In this document: positions 1 through 12,900 of the stretch, piece by piece | Position numbering within the stretch: position 1 is the first letter of the stretch | How the letters are laid out: each line of letters opens with the position of its first letter | Assembly (NCBI GenBank): GCA_023078685.1 | Contig: JALGAS010000003.1 | Span: 5,766,001 to 5,830,000, forward strand | DNA: 64,000 nucleotides | Reading direction: 5' to 3' | DNA from: Neopestalotiopsis rosae | Lineage: Eukaryota; Ascomycota; Sordariomycetes; Amphisphaeriales; Sporocadaceae | The notes under the pieces: generated by a model | Seen by the model: only the letters and a program-made list of their open reading frames with translations | Databases searched by the model: none | Told to the model about the DNA's origin: nothing | Program-made: the position numbers and the translations under genes

Positions 1-2123
1 CTGTCCACGATAATGCTTTGTATGGACCTACAACACGTATCGAGCGTATATTCCCAGGGTGTAGCCGGGCTCGGCCCACTATACCCAGCTGGCCGCGATG
101 GATGGACGAGGCAATTTTAACAATCGCGCGGCAACTTTAGACAGGTCTGGCGGATAGCAGCCTCGACGTCCGACAGGTGGCAGCTGGTAAACGTCGAGAA
201 GGGATTACTGTAGTATTTTGCACAGCCTCGTCCTCGAGCAAGAACACGGGCGCGTAACGCATAATCGCATGGGAAGGCTCGCACACGCTCACACGCACAC
301 ACGCTTCTTTGCTCCCCAGTCGCGACCGTGCTTGGTAGAAAAGCGTGTTGAGCCACGCTTCACGGTTGCACGGTTGGGGAGCCACGCTTTCTGACTTCCA
401 CGCTTTCCAGCCACGGGTCTTGTGGGCTTCGTGATTGGCCGTCCACCACGCGCTCGACCCTGGCTCTCGCGCTGCCCAATGGGGCGCGGGCAAGGCCGTC
501 AGCTCCATATATCCCATCATCGCGCCCGCGTGGATTTCGGGACGATTGGCCCTCAGCGTCCCGACCCTCTTTCGAGCTTTTTTTCTCCTTTTGGCACCTT
601 TTGGCACTAGAAGCCTTTTCCCCTGCCCTAGGCCGCATTCGTCTCTTGTGTTTCAGGTTCTTCTCTCTCTAAACGGAAAGGTCACAGAGAGAGACAACAC
701 ACCACTGAACTGCCCAAGGGAGACGTATTCCTCCTCAGACCGCTGACCGCTTGCGGCACTTTGCCCAGTTCTCCCGAGCCCGGCAAAAGCTCGACAGCCT
801 GGCCTGGCAATAGCATGGCAGAAAATGACAAGCTGCAGTAGTGCGCAGTAACTAACCAGCAGCCCAGCAGACCGACAAACTAGAAGCCTTCCAACTCTCA
901 AGTGACTCACCCTTTTCTGGTAACATTGTCACCTGGAAACGGTATAGTCTTGCTGCACCTCATGCATGATCTACGGAGCCCTATTGCTATAGCTTAGGAG
1001 AGCCTCCTCTCTCTCGCCTCTACTATCAGTATCTTCCGCATTATCACCCATGATCCTCAAGCATTGTTGTAGTATCCATTGCGGAAAGTAAACAGAGATT
1101 TTTCTTTCCTTCTACCCTGCTGCTCTAGAACTATTGTCAACTCGCATTGCAGTAGCATTTGAACATGGTCAGTGAAATGCCGCAACTATCGGCCGTCCCG
1201 AGGTAGGTTTTTTGTCATGTCCTTGCGTTCTGTTGAGTAGTATCTTTGGTATCCTCCTTTTTTCCTCCCCTTGTCCACACAACCCCTCTCCGCTGCCATG
1301 TCAACAATCTGTCTCTTTTTCTCTCCGAGCCCCGGATCTGGGATCTAGATCAAGTCGCAACACAAAGTAGCGCAATCTATCAGCCACCATCCATGGTTCT
1401 GGGAGTTGACCGCCTCCCACATTTTCAATGGCTAGGAACGCTCCGAAAGTAATCAAGTCGATATGCAGGGGGTACTCGATGACGTTCCCGTAGAACAAAA
1501 AAGAAGGGGAACTTTGACCACCTTCTTCTTGTCTGTCTGTCAGTCTGTCTGTTATTGCTCGGCTTCGGAATTTATTGGGTAGCTTTTTGATACTTGTTGC
1601 AAATCAGTAAACAAAGTCCATCGAGGTGTCCTGAACTCGACAGACCACACCACCCGACCCGTTCATGGTGGTGTGTCGTCAGCTCCTCTGGGTCTCTGGG
1701 CCTCGATGAAAGGCCACTCAGACAGACCTGTTTCATGGCCTCTTTGTGATCACTGGACAAACACTGCCACCTCCTGGTAACCCGTATACACATAGATAGA
1801 CATGTGAGTATCATCATCATGATCACCACATTAAAACGGGTGGGTTACCTCCGACTCGCAGGACAAATCGTCATGATTCCAAGTCCCCAAGATCTTTGGG
1901 CATCTATCATGTGAGGGGATTTTGTCACCACATTTGATACTGCTGTCCACAATCTACTATGGATAGCCCCTCCTTGAGCCAGCACATCATCCATCACGAC
2001 AAGGTGGGATTTCCCCTCATTCAGCATTGACCAAGATATCATATCCACATACCCAACGGGCGTTCTGACAGTTCTAACCCGACATCTCTTTTCGACTCGA
2101 TCATCTAATCTGGTTCATGAAAT
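1..2123. other. Gene-free left flank
   Basis: I see no convincing coding exon here on either strand; open frames are short, overlap each other and match no family. Pyrimidine-rich tracts occur around 570-660 and 1090-1330. A TGTC/TCTG simple repeat lies near 1530-1552. A short inverted repeat pairs 1646-1654 with 1667-1675 (9-bp arms, 12-nt loop). An ATG at about 1165 opens a 13-codon frame that runs into a GTAGGT and could be a tiny first exon, but no downstream exon could be found to join it. Confidence 0.5.
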
Positions 2124-5100
2124 CTACTCCTCTAACGTTCCCTCTTGGACGACCAAGGGCTCACCCGGGATCTGCTGCGCGTCATTTGTTTCGACGCTAG
2201 GGTCATCTTGTTCACCTTGCGCCAATGACTTGCTGCCGTTCTCTAAGGTTGGCTCGAAAGAGCCTATGACCCCAGAGTCTACCACATGCTCCATCTGTCG
2301 TCTTGCCTCGAGCTCGTCTACCATCGCTTCGGTCTGGGGCCCACCGACCGAGTTCATTCTAAACACGGGACCGGGAGAAACTTCCTTTAGTTTCCGCATC
2401 GCACGATGCAGACCCGCCAGCCTCTCGCGCTCAAGCACGACCATGCCTCGGGCGAAATCCTTGATAGCTCTTCGTCCCAACTTTTCGTGCATGTCCTGCC
2501 AGCCGGCAAGCTCACTGGCTACCACCTGCTGCGTATACCTGAGTTCGCGGCCAAGATCATCAGCCTCTTTTTGCTTTTCCCTGGCTTTTTCTTCCTTCTC
2601 TTCATTCAAGCGTTGACGAGTCTCGTCCAACAGTCCGAGCGGCCAACGTGTCGAACGGCTGAGTGAGCTATATGACCTTTCAATAGACCTTCGAGATGCT
2701 TGAATCTGAGCAACTATCTGAGGTGGACGTGCCAGTGCTGCTAGCATGGCCGTCATGGTAGACTGTATTGCCAACAGGGTATTGTGTAAAGTTTGTGTTG
2801 GCGATGATTGTAATGGCAACAGCGTGCGGACGTAAGCGTCGAAAGCAGCAACATGTGTTTGAGGTAGGAATGTCAAGTTCCCCACTTGCCTGTTGAGTAG
2901 GTTTGCAGCTTCATACAGGTCTGCCAAGAGTCAGTAATGTCTCCACGATTGAAAGTGGTGTCCTTGTGCGTTACTTACCAGCCCCGGCGACACAAATCCC
3001 ATTCGACCGACGTGCCACGCTCTTAGTAGAAAAGTTGACACTACGAACCATGTCACGAGCATGGTCCACGAATTGCTCCACTTCGCGGACGTCCTCCAGT
3101 GGTTCATACTCTTCATGGATATTCTCGGCACGTGTCTCGGCCTTGAGTTTGCTGCGTTGTTCAATCATCTCTGGCTGCAAGTCAGGCACCAGGAAGAATT
3201 CCCAAAGCATTTCGTGAGTTGCAAAGGTAGGATGTGCGAGCAGAATCTTGAGGAACCAACCCGTTCGCACCTGAATGTCCTTGAGGACAGCTCTTGATGG
3301 TTTTGCGGGAATTTGAAAGGGTGAACGTTGGCTGTAGACAGTGGGGATCCACGATGCAGGGTTCTCCATGGATAAAAGGGTAGCCAGACGCTCGAAGTCT
3401 GCCAGAGACCGACGGCATGTCGTGATAGTAAAGCTATTATTATCACTCGGCGCCCCGGACTTGATGACGAGACGAATCGTAGCATCTTCGACAAAGAAGG
3501 ATCTCACCACTCCCGTAACTCGACCATTCTCGCCGGCTGGCATGGAAAAGAGTGCAAGGTCGTCCATCTTATTTCGGACTTCGTCGTCTTTGGCCAATTC
3601 CACAGCAGTCAATCCGCGATGGTCCTTGGCGCCCACATCAAGTCTCTGGTCACCGTACAAGGCTCGCACCATATCATAGCGGCCATACTTGCTGGCTACC
3701 ATGAGGGCGGTGAATTTCCTGTCGTTGGTTGCGTTTACATCGACATCGCAGTACTGCAAGATTTGTACAGTCACCGTAGCGTCGTGAACAATATGCAATA
3801 GTGTATTTCCCTTAGAGTCCACGTGATCGTCAAGGTGTAAAGCTTGGCCATCGCCCTGAGATCTAGTCGCCGCTTCAAGTCCAGCTTCGATCATGGATCG
3901 ATAATGCGTATGGTCATACGACCGGCAGAGAGAAAATAACGGTGTCAAGCCGTTTTTGTCTTTTTGTCGCCAGGGAAGTAATTGGCCTATACGTCCGATC
4001 AGAGAAGGTGCATGGAACAGGTAGTGGGCGACGCTGCGACCCATGACATCTTGGAGTGCGAGGTACTTGGCGGTTTGTTCTCGATTGGTCCTGGATGTGA
4101 TGAAATCCAAAAGGATGTCAATAAGTTCCGTGTGCCCTAATTGCACTGCGGCACTCAACAGCGTCGTTCCCTGGTTATTACTGTCTTCCAGGATGGTTTC
4201 CGTGGGAAAGAAGTCGTCTAGCGACAAAAGATACTTCAGCATCTCTGGTCGCATATTCTGTACCGCCATCATGGGGATGGACTCGCCAAGCGCGTCTTGT
4301 GTCTGGCATAACCGCGCCGCAGACGTGTCACCTTCGATGCCACTGCCCATCGTGGTTGCAACGCTAGCCGCCCGAGAGTGGTACGAGTACTCTGATCCAC
4401 TGGACATACTCCTCGTGTCCATAGCAACTCTTTTGATGCGCTTTGCAGGTAGGAGAGAAGGTGCCTCGCTGGTTTCACTCTGAAAGGGAAACACATGACC
4501 CAGGCCGGAGCCCTGTGAATATGCATCAAAACTCGTATATGTAGTTGATGATCGTCTGGAGGAGCCATTGACCATACTCCAGCTGACAGAAGGAGCGTGA
4601 CTTGAGACTGGGGATGCTGGGGGTTGAGGCTCATCTTCGACAGCCTCGTTCGCAGAATCCATCATTCTCCTCAATTCTGTGGTGTCTCCCCTAGCCGTCA
4701 CGTCCCACAAGGATTTGTTGCGCTTGCTTGCTCGCCTCAGTGTACTGGAGTCCCTCATGAGATACGACAAGACGGCCTCAAATGTGCTCAGTGCATAGCC
4801 AATCTCGCCACTTTCTACGTCGTCGATGAAGATAAAGTGTCGGATGTATTGAAGCCGCGCTTGAAGATGTTTAACACCAGCCCTGATAACGACGTAGAGT
4901 AGAAGCGAGACAAGTGTATCAGCATTGATGGTCAGTGGTGACTTCTCCATACCAGGCTTGGACATCAATTCTGGCCTTGGCTGTTCGGTCAAGGTGGTGA
5001 CGGCCTTCATGGTAGAGAGGAGGAGCTCCATCATCTCCTGGGGGCCCATAGCTCCCCCCATTTTGCCGAATTCTTCTACGGCCCGTCCAAGTCTCAGTGT

Positions 5101-6333
5101 GAGCTCACGCTTCTCTCTTTGGCCGCCGTCAAATGCGATTCCAAGTTGTGAGATATCGATAAACTCCATTTGGCGAATCTTGGCCTCCAATTCTAGATCG
5201 TCAGGTCGGCGCATAGCAGCAAGTCGCGGCCAAACAAAGGTATGCACATTCTCGGCCACATATCTCTCGATGAGGCGCTCTACCAAAGGTCCGGTAAGAT
5301 CGGTTGTTGCACCAAGCATGGAGAGCTGCTGCTTGTCAACGCTCTGGAACAAATCAATGGCCGTGGTGACAGCCGTCTCCAACGAAGCACGCATCACATC
5401 CTCATCATCCTCGGCGAAGAAGTTTTCCGTCACCCTGTTGCGATACATGGAGCTGGAGTCATTGGCACTAGATCTGGTTCGCTTTGGCGAGTTGTTCGTC
5501 CGCACTTGTTTCATAGCAGTTGCGATTGGGCCATCTGGCACGGGATCGGGAATATGCGAGGCAGAAGGTGGTGGAGGAAGTGGCCTTTCAAAGACAATCG
5601 TAAACTCCCTAAACAGCTTCTCGAGACCCGGTTGCATTTGTCTGGCGATTATTGGAAAATTATTCAGTAGATCATGAAAGCTCTTAATCTCCTTCTTTTT
5701 CGGTAAGCTCGGTTCGCCATTTTCGATAGCGGCGGCTTGTTTGTCTTGCGTGAGCTTTCGTTTGGCCATGCCGGGAGAGAAAACAGCCGGTTGTATGACT
5801 ATCTCTTCCCATATGCCTACGAGTGGTCTCGAGATATAGTATATGAGCCATTGTTTCGGTTCGAGTGAGTCGGCGTACCATATCGTGTCGCTAAGTATCT
5901 GAGCTTGTGCCAAGGTACGGAATCCTAAAGGCATGGTTAACATCACTGTGAGGCTGTGCGCAAGCTTTATCACAGTCTGAAAGAGCTATATACCTTTGTT
6001 ACTGTACACAAAAGCATCCTTGATGACGACACTTCGGCCGTTCAAGGTATTATACTGGCGCGCCTTTCCCCTGAGCTCACGAAGATTTCCAACCCCTGAG
6101 TCCTTACCTCCCGCTGCCGCCGCACTGCTGGGTATCTTGAGCACATGACTGCTCAAAAAGTCCTCCGAAGCTACGAGCTCCGCAGGCGATACGCCACTGT
6201 CGGTTTCGCGGGAGGTAAGGAAGAACTCGGTGGTCGGTACGAGTAATACGTGGTGATGCACAGGAGAGCTCTGGGCGATAATGGGATTGCCGTGACGGAA
6301 GAAGGCGGCGAGGAAAGGGTTCAAGGAAAGCAT
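2124..6333 (-). CDS. VPS9 domain / ankyrin repeat / PX domain protein (endosomal Rab-GEF-like)
   Basis: Three exons, 6333-5994, 5924-2979 and 2920-2124, join in phase to 1360 residues. Introns are 69 and 58 nt; the second donor is GTAAGTAA. The N terminus starts MLSLNPFLAAFF. A VPS9-like helical region lies at about residues 320-510, degenerate ankyrin repeats (GNTLLHIVHD, FTALMVASKYGR) at about 680-890, a PX domain at about 940-1040, and a charged coiled coil rich in Glu/Lys near 1200-1240. VPS9 domains are guanine-nucleotide exchange factors for Rab5-type GTPases, and PX domains bind phosphoinositides, so a role on endosomal membranes is inferred. The start chosen is the ATG at 6333, because exon 1 encodes a continuous sequence that joins exon 2 exactly as KG-FRTLAQ. 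A longer frame starting at a GTG at 5973 is an intron artefact. The family call is firm; the substrate GTPase is not visible. Confidence 0.88.
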
Positions 6334-7122
6334 TCAAGCAGTCTGATGCGAGAAGCCTTTGAAACACCTCCCCGCCTTACACCAGGGTCAACGTGGGAGA
6401 TCGTGGTGGTGGATCGCGACGCCGTGGCGGCAGATGGCCAGATAGCAGGTTGATCGGTAGTCGATGAAGCCAAGGTAGGTACTTGTCGCGAAGGAGGACG
6501 ACAAGTCTCTTGTTCGAGTGGCAGGAGTCGTTGTCGGTAGAGATTGAGGGTCCGTCGTCGCTGAGACAAGACGCTCCAATTTTTGGTATTTCGGATGCTC
6601 GCGCAGGAATGTTGTGATAGAGATGACGTCGAATGCTGTGTTGGAATAGGTTGCGATTTAGCTGTATCTCGGGGATCAGCTCACTCACGTTGGAGATGCG
6701 CAGCTGGCGGTGGATCATCTCCCTGGTTAGAATGCCTGAGTGACGCACCCCAGCTGGAGCTCATCCTAGCTCATGGGTGATTTTTAGTGGCCTCGCCCCC
6801 GGAAACACGCTACCGATCGCAAATCACTATGCCCGTCGCCTATATCACATGCCGAAGCGACAATATCATCAAATTGTTTTTGGAGTGTATCGCAGATGCC
6901 TTTATTCTTCCCGCAATCTACAACCTGCAACGATGCAACTGAAACAACGGATTGATGAGGCTCTGACTTGTACTTGAGCTACGGCAGACCGACCAGCTGT
7001 CCGTTCATACTGGCCATTTCACTAGGCCCGGTTCACAGATTCAATCGGCCCCCTAGTAGACAAACGGCTCCATCCAACTTTAACCACCACCAAAGAAATA
7101 TAGCGACAATAATGGTGCTCAG
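6334..7122. other. Intergenic, upstream of the VPS9 gene
   Basis: Contains the probable 5' leader and promoter of the leftward VPS9 gene and the 3' flank of the methyltransferase. Short overlapping frames are present on both strands, none resembling a known protein. Confidence 0.5.
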
Positions 7123-7901
7123 CTATATTCCGGTACTTTTCTTGGTTGCGCCCATCAGCAAGAAAGTTGGTCTAATGAACTCTTTTTCCCATCCTGGATG
7201 CTTCTTCAGATCCTCCTCTGTTGGGCACCATTCAACAAAATCGGTCAACTCAAATCCGGACTGGAATAAGGTGTTGATGTATGTTCCAAGTGTATGATGC
7301 TGCTTCTGCACCCCATCCACAAACCATGTCCATGTCTCAGTCCTTCTCTGTGATAAGCATCGAGAGGCCAGATTAACCGACCTCCTGCGTCTGTAATCAG
7401 TCCTCCCCGCGTTGGACCCGTGAAGATTGGGTGCTCAATGGAAAACACCAACTTTCCCCCAGGCTTCAGTGCGCGATGAATCTCTGCGAAAAGCCCTTCG
7501 AGATTGACCAGGTAGTGAAAAGCCCGGGAACTGAATACCAGGTCATATTTCTCAGTAGCGAGATTCAGTTCATTCAGGTCTGCCCGCTGATACTCAATGT
7601 TATTCGTGCTGGTCATCTCCACCGCTTTATCAAGCATGTTTTGCGAAAGGTCAAGTCCCAGAACATGTGCTGCTCCTTGCTCCTTGGCCCATCGCGTAAA
7701 CCATCCCATGCCGCATCCCAAATCGAGAATCTGTGAATCTGGAATATTTGGCAGCATGGCTCTCAGTTTAGGCCACTCTGGCGCACCGTCCAGGCCCAAG
7801 ACCTGCCGATCAAGCTTGATATATCCCTGGAAAAACTCGGCAGTATCATAGATATTCTGTGATGTGCTCGTCGCCTGTAGCGTCGCCGTTTCATTCGACA
7901 T
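7123..7901 (-). pseudogene. Class I SAM-dependent methyltransferase, frameshifted
   Basis: From the ATG at 7901 the frame encodes a UbiE-like Rossmann methyltransferase. Motif I is ILDLGCGMGWFTRWA at about residues 58-72, the acidic end of strand 2 is LGLDLS, motif II-like YDLVFSSRAFHYL follows, and then LKPGGKLVFSIEHP. After about residue 187 (7341/7340) the frame changes. The next residues in frame (LRHGHGLWMG) are unlike the family. The +1-shifted frame gives TWTWFVDGVQ, HHTLGTYINTL and a C-terminal helix region running to a stop at 7123, which is the expected ending. One missing base just after the GAA GGA codons would restore a protein of about 259 residues. No intron fits, because the conserved sequence is continuous. 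This is either a disabling deletion or a sequencing error. The substrate is unknown; small-molecule methylation is likely. Confidence 0.8.
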
Positions 7902-8557
7902 ATCTGCCTATTGGTCAGCATGGAAAATGGGGTCCAAGTCCGTGGTTAAGACCGTGTTGCCAGTATTATTACTTGCAACCCCGCTCCGGAGCTTGACTTC
8001 CCCCGAGACATACTCACCTGTGCTTGTTGACGATAAATGCCAAAATAATTTTTTGGTCCTCGTAAACTTAATATGACACCCTCTCAGACTTCTGGATTCG
8101 CTATTTCGATAGGAATTTGTGCTTGTGAATTTCCTCTGGGCACGTATAATCGAGGATTGTCGTCAGTAGAATATGCTCAAGGGACATATGACTCATTCGG
8201 CGTATCATCAGCTTCATGCAGCTCAAGCAGCAGACATCAGCACGACCTGATTGGTCGAGTGCCATCTGCTGAAGTCCTGCGAATCCGGAATATCACATAA
8301 GCCTTGCGCAAGACTGGGATCTCAGCTAGCTCGCTGGCTAACATGAGATGAGACTGATTGTGATATCTGCTACCAATTCAGCCCAGAAGATCGATAAAAT
8401 GAAGAATACGTAGTTGTAGGCGAAGTGGAATTTGATGGCGTCACGATATGAGAGAGGTCCTAGAATGGCTTGATAGCGTTCCATAAATATGTACAAGAAA
8501 AAAACGGTTATAAGAATAGGTGAAACTGTATGCTCGCTCATGGAAATCAAAATCGCA
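7902..8557. other. Intergenic; contains one small hydrophobic ORF
   Basis: This is the 5' flank of the methyltransferase and the 3' flank of the rhodopsin-like gene. On the minus strand an ATG at 8542 opens 67 codons to 8338, with two hydrophobic stretches (ILITVFFLYIF and YVFFILSIFWAEL). It starts only 16 bases past the stop of the upstream gene, so it is most simply 3' UTR. It matches no family I know and is not called as a gene. Confidence 0.4.
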
Positions 8558-9923
8558 TCACTTCCGGCTTTCCGAAAATCCGTTGTCGAAAGTCTGTAGT
8601 TTTATAGGTTCCTTGACGCCTCCTCTGCCTCGCTCTGGATCCGCGTTGGACGTGATCTTCGCTTCGTAGCCATAACGCTGCCACGTGGCGGCTGTTATCT
8701 GATCTTCCGTCGAGGGCAGCTTCCGGGAGGAAAATGTGTTGCCGAGCTCCTTGATCAATGGCCTCAGGACAGGTATACATTGCACCATAATTGTTCCAGC
8801 GACTTCCGACGAGTACCTGTTGGAAATTATATGTCAGTAACATGAAAATGAGTAATGCAACACCGAGTGGTGCCGCGAGTCAACCCTTCGTTTAAGGAAC
8901 GTTTGAACTGACCAGATATTCGACATAGCGTTGTGCCCTGAGTAAATGTGTTAATAATCATCCGTCTCTGTAAGTGAATTGTCAGACTTACAGTAGTACC
9001 AAGGATTATGCTTATTCCCATCATCCTTCCATGCTGTTCTGACAGCAGAAACAATTGCGACACTAAGTAACACTTTTAGTCAAAGATCACATTAATATGA
9101 TCAGGTTTATACTCACACCATACCAAGGCTCATGGTAAAGCAGAGCGCAAGCTTCTCCACCTTCCTCAGCTTGAGGTTCCATGTGATCCACCAGGGAAAC
9201 AAAGCAAAGAGGAAATCCATGATAATGTTGACAACTATACTGCCGCGTTAACAATGGTTCTCGAAGAAACTTTGGTAGGTCCGCTCGGTAACCTACTCTG
9301 ACCTCCCTCCTTGAAGTCGTCGCGGAAATCGGAATATATGCAAAAGTCCAAACGATAGTCGGCCTGGTAGTCGTTGGTCTTGTCGCAGACCTTTGCCCAC
9401 TGAACAATGCATTTGGCGATCATGTAGGCGTTCATGACGAAAATGCAGAACCACACAATGCTTGCTTGCAACTTGTTGCTCATGCGCAGTAAAGTAACTC
9501 CCAATGCCGTCTTGCTCAGCGCCTGTCCGAGAAGCGTACCACAGGATGATACGTTGATGAGTATGTGCATATGTTCATCCCAGTCTCCCGTTGGACTGAC
9601 ATATCCGGTAGCGTATTCGTAACTGATGAGTGCGTTGTTGGCCAGAAGGATGCCCTATTCGCAAAATTTATGTCAGCCAACTGAGCATTGCCTGGGATTC
9701 AAGTATGAATGTCTCTCCAAAGACTTACCCATGAGACCAATAGAACATGATCGTCGTACCACAGGCCGGAGCGGTTGACTTTTACCCAAATTCTCATCAC
9801 CAGAAAAAACGTTGCGCCAGCAAAAAGTAGCCATAATCCCAGATTTAGCTGCAGGGTCGGGTCAACGACGGCAGTCTCGGAACCGCCGTCGTCGCTATCA
9901 TCGCGGATCATGGGCGGGAACAT
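8558..9923 (-). CDS. Fungal rhodopsin-like integral membrane protein
   Basis: Six exons join in phase to 341 residues: 9923-9729, 9654-9297, 9234-9117, 9062-8992, 8937-8913 and 8816-8558. Exon 5 is only 25 nt. The protein has multiple transmembrane helices, beginning LGLWLLFAGATFFLVMRIWV, and the family's landmarks: YDDHVLLVSW after helix 1-2, a DFLFALFPWWITW helix, SAVRTAW, and the ending YSSEVAGTIMVQCIPVLRP followed by a hydrophilic tail. This is the large fungal family loosely called SAT1/rhodopsin-like proteins. It has no retinal-binding role established and lacks a CFEM domain here. Function is unknown; it sits in a membrane and is often accessory. The C-terminal tail of about 60 residues is polar and probably cytosolic. 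Confidence 0.85.
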
Positions 9924-12900
9924 GATGCCATACTAGCGACCACGGGAGAAAAGAAAGAAAAATGACTTCTGAAAAATTACAGAAGAATATCAACACCACC
10001 TCCAACAAGTTCTCGTGAAAAGGTTTGAACAATGCGGCGCAGCCATGGATAGAAAAAGGGAAACAGCCCACCCAATGACCACGTGTGAGGCCACCCCATT
10101 ACGCTTCTCTCTAAGCCATGCGGCATCGTCAGGGTAAGAAAGTTCATCAGTCACAAAGTGGATCTCTGCGTAACCGAGACGTGGGTTGAAATCTATACAA
10201 TACCGAGGGGCGGAACACCAAATCGGGCATCCGATCAGGCTGATGCCCCCAGAACGACTACCACGGTAAACGTTCTCGAACGCAGCGGGCAAATCACAGC
10301 CTCTGCTCGTGGCTGCGCGATTGATGTAAGCACAATTTCATTCTGTTTCATCTATAAGGTTGTCCGGTTCGTGTTCCGGGGTCCTGGATACCAAGCTTTG
10401 CCCTTCTGGGCTGGGAATTTCCGCACCATCCCCACTCACACGCGGGTCTGCATGCCCAGAACAGCCTTTTTAGCAGTGTCCACGATGAGCCGCAAGGGGA
10501 GTCTCGTCGTTAAAGTCTAAAGCGCATCGTTTCTTGCTCTCAGCTCTTGCTGATGAGAGCTGAAAAAACCTGGACCAGAACGTATGATGGGAAAGAGATC
10601 TTGGGGGCCAGGTACCCACAAGGATGAATCGATCCAAGATTGTTCACGGCAGCTAGGGATGAGATGCCCAACTCACACGAATGCAGCAGCTCCCTTGCAG
10701 CCTGCTGAGCGGGTATCTACGCGAGAGCCACCAGGGCTGCCACCTTCATAAAAGAGCCTCGGTGCAATATGGCATAGGGTAGACATGGTGTTCCCTGTCA
10801 ACTAAATTCCACCAGTCGCAAGCTCGCGGCTGTCGTGACTTTTATATAATATCGAATGCAGTCTCGTAGCCGGCAGCTTGGCTTGTATATACCCAGGTCT
10901 ATAATACCAGAAATGCATGTCTTACTCAGTGTATAAGAATCGATCCAAGTCTCCTAACAGCCCAACGGCACGGGATGCCAATGCTGCATTGACAGCCGTT
11001 GACGTCGGAAACGTCTCCGACCCGCAGTTTACCTACCCGTGCAAATCATTTTCTGCAGTGTCATGATGTGGGTACGTTTCTCATGTTTATGGTTGAAAGT
11101 GTCTGGGCTGTGGATGTAGTCGTCGCCAAGGTAAGAGATGGAACGAGCGAAACAGAAAAGGAGACGCAACATTGTATATGGGACCTGATGATCCTTCAAA
11201 CATTTTCCAAAGTTGCGCCTTTGGCATTCTTTCCGCAGAGCTGCGACAGAGATGCCAAAAGCAGTCATGTCGTCCTTGTAATGGACTTTGAATAAACATG
11301 CGCCAGTTGGCCAATGCCGAGGTCCCACCTGTGCTAAACTCGCGATGGCCTAGTAAGGGGACGGCAAAGAGATGCGCGATCACAGATCTCTCTAACTCCG
11401 AGATACTCGTTTGCAAAACCAGTTAGCCGCAAACCAACTTGGTTTCACCATAAGCTCTGCCAATGTGCAAGAGCTATGCTTCTCTGGTAGTGCTCCGAAC
11501 AACAGAGCTGTAGATCTCTCGCGCATGGCACAACTCACTTGCTTCTTGGTACACGCATGATAATGCAAATTGAACGTGCATCTGATCGCAAGCCACGTCG
11601 AGGCATTGCATTAATGGTCATAGCGAATCAACCTGATTGCATCATGGAGGAAAGTGCATGCATACCTGGCATCTGGTCAGTCACGTGCCCCTGGCTTCAA
11701 GAAAGACTTGAAGGCTTTTCTTGACGGATATAATCACATAGCTGATAGGTAGTGGAATCTACAAAATAAATCTCCGGGCGGGTAAAAGGCACTTGTTTGA
11801 GCGGCAATGTTTCTACGTACGGATCTGCAATACAAAACCTCCGAGTGGGCCAGGATGCGTTCCGCTGGTGGTTTCGCAGTGAGATCAATTGAGATGGTGC
11901 GCCGAACTTGTACGTGGATGCACCCACAATCCGCGGTCCACCAAACGGTTCCGATGCACCCACCTATCAACATTGACCTGAATGATCTGTCTACTTTTCA
12001 ATATCAATTCAATGCTAAGAAGATTCCGCCGCGAAGCCGTAAGGGTTGGGGGTGGGCCGGGATCTGAAGCCGATGAATTAAAAGGCAGAAGGTTTACCGT
12101 GTTCTCGCACGGTTAACATTTCAAATTATTGCTATGTTGACTCTTTTCACTTTTGAAGCTCTCTTCTCCTCAGAGTAACGGAAATCAAATCAGAGCTTGT
12201 TTGCTGACAATGAGCATGAGTGGCAAAGGAGTTGAGGAGGTTGTACAATATCGAGCAGTCTTTCAAGGATAGTATCGCTTTCAAGCAGGATATGTGTATC
12301 ACCCCGAACCACTTCAGATCTCTCTCTGAAGAAACCGAGTTGCTGCCTACATATTCAGCCGTCACAGCTAAAGATCAATCGTGGCGGAAACCTCCCGGAA
12401 ACCTTCGAGGCTAGAAGGATTCTACTTAACTTGCACCATATACCAGGTAACTAAGTTTTCATGATGATGCGCTACCACGAATGCTCTTCGGCGCGCTCTA
12501 TCTCGATATTCTCATGAGCAGAGACGGGATTGGCGTGGAACGCGACTGCATCAATGTGCCGTCCTAGGCTCAAAGGCGTTGGTGACGATTCTCATGGTCT
12601 TCATCCAACTTCAAGAAGTTGTCGCTGCTGTATGGTAGCTGCATCGTAAGGTTCAATGTATTCTGGATATAGGATATTCAGGAAATACGGGCAAATATGA
12701 TCGCGGCCTGGGGCGTCTCGCTTTGGCTTTACCTACCTTCTTTACAGATTGCCGTGCAAGAGTTCGATTCTGCGAAAGTATAGCTCATGACTCTGGTTTT
12801 TCTGATCTCTTGTGCGATTCATTTCTATTTCGCTCAGGTTAGCCAAGCATTTAGACATAAATACACGCAATGTTATTGTATTGAGATTTACACTTTTGTG

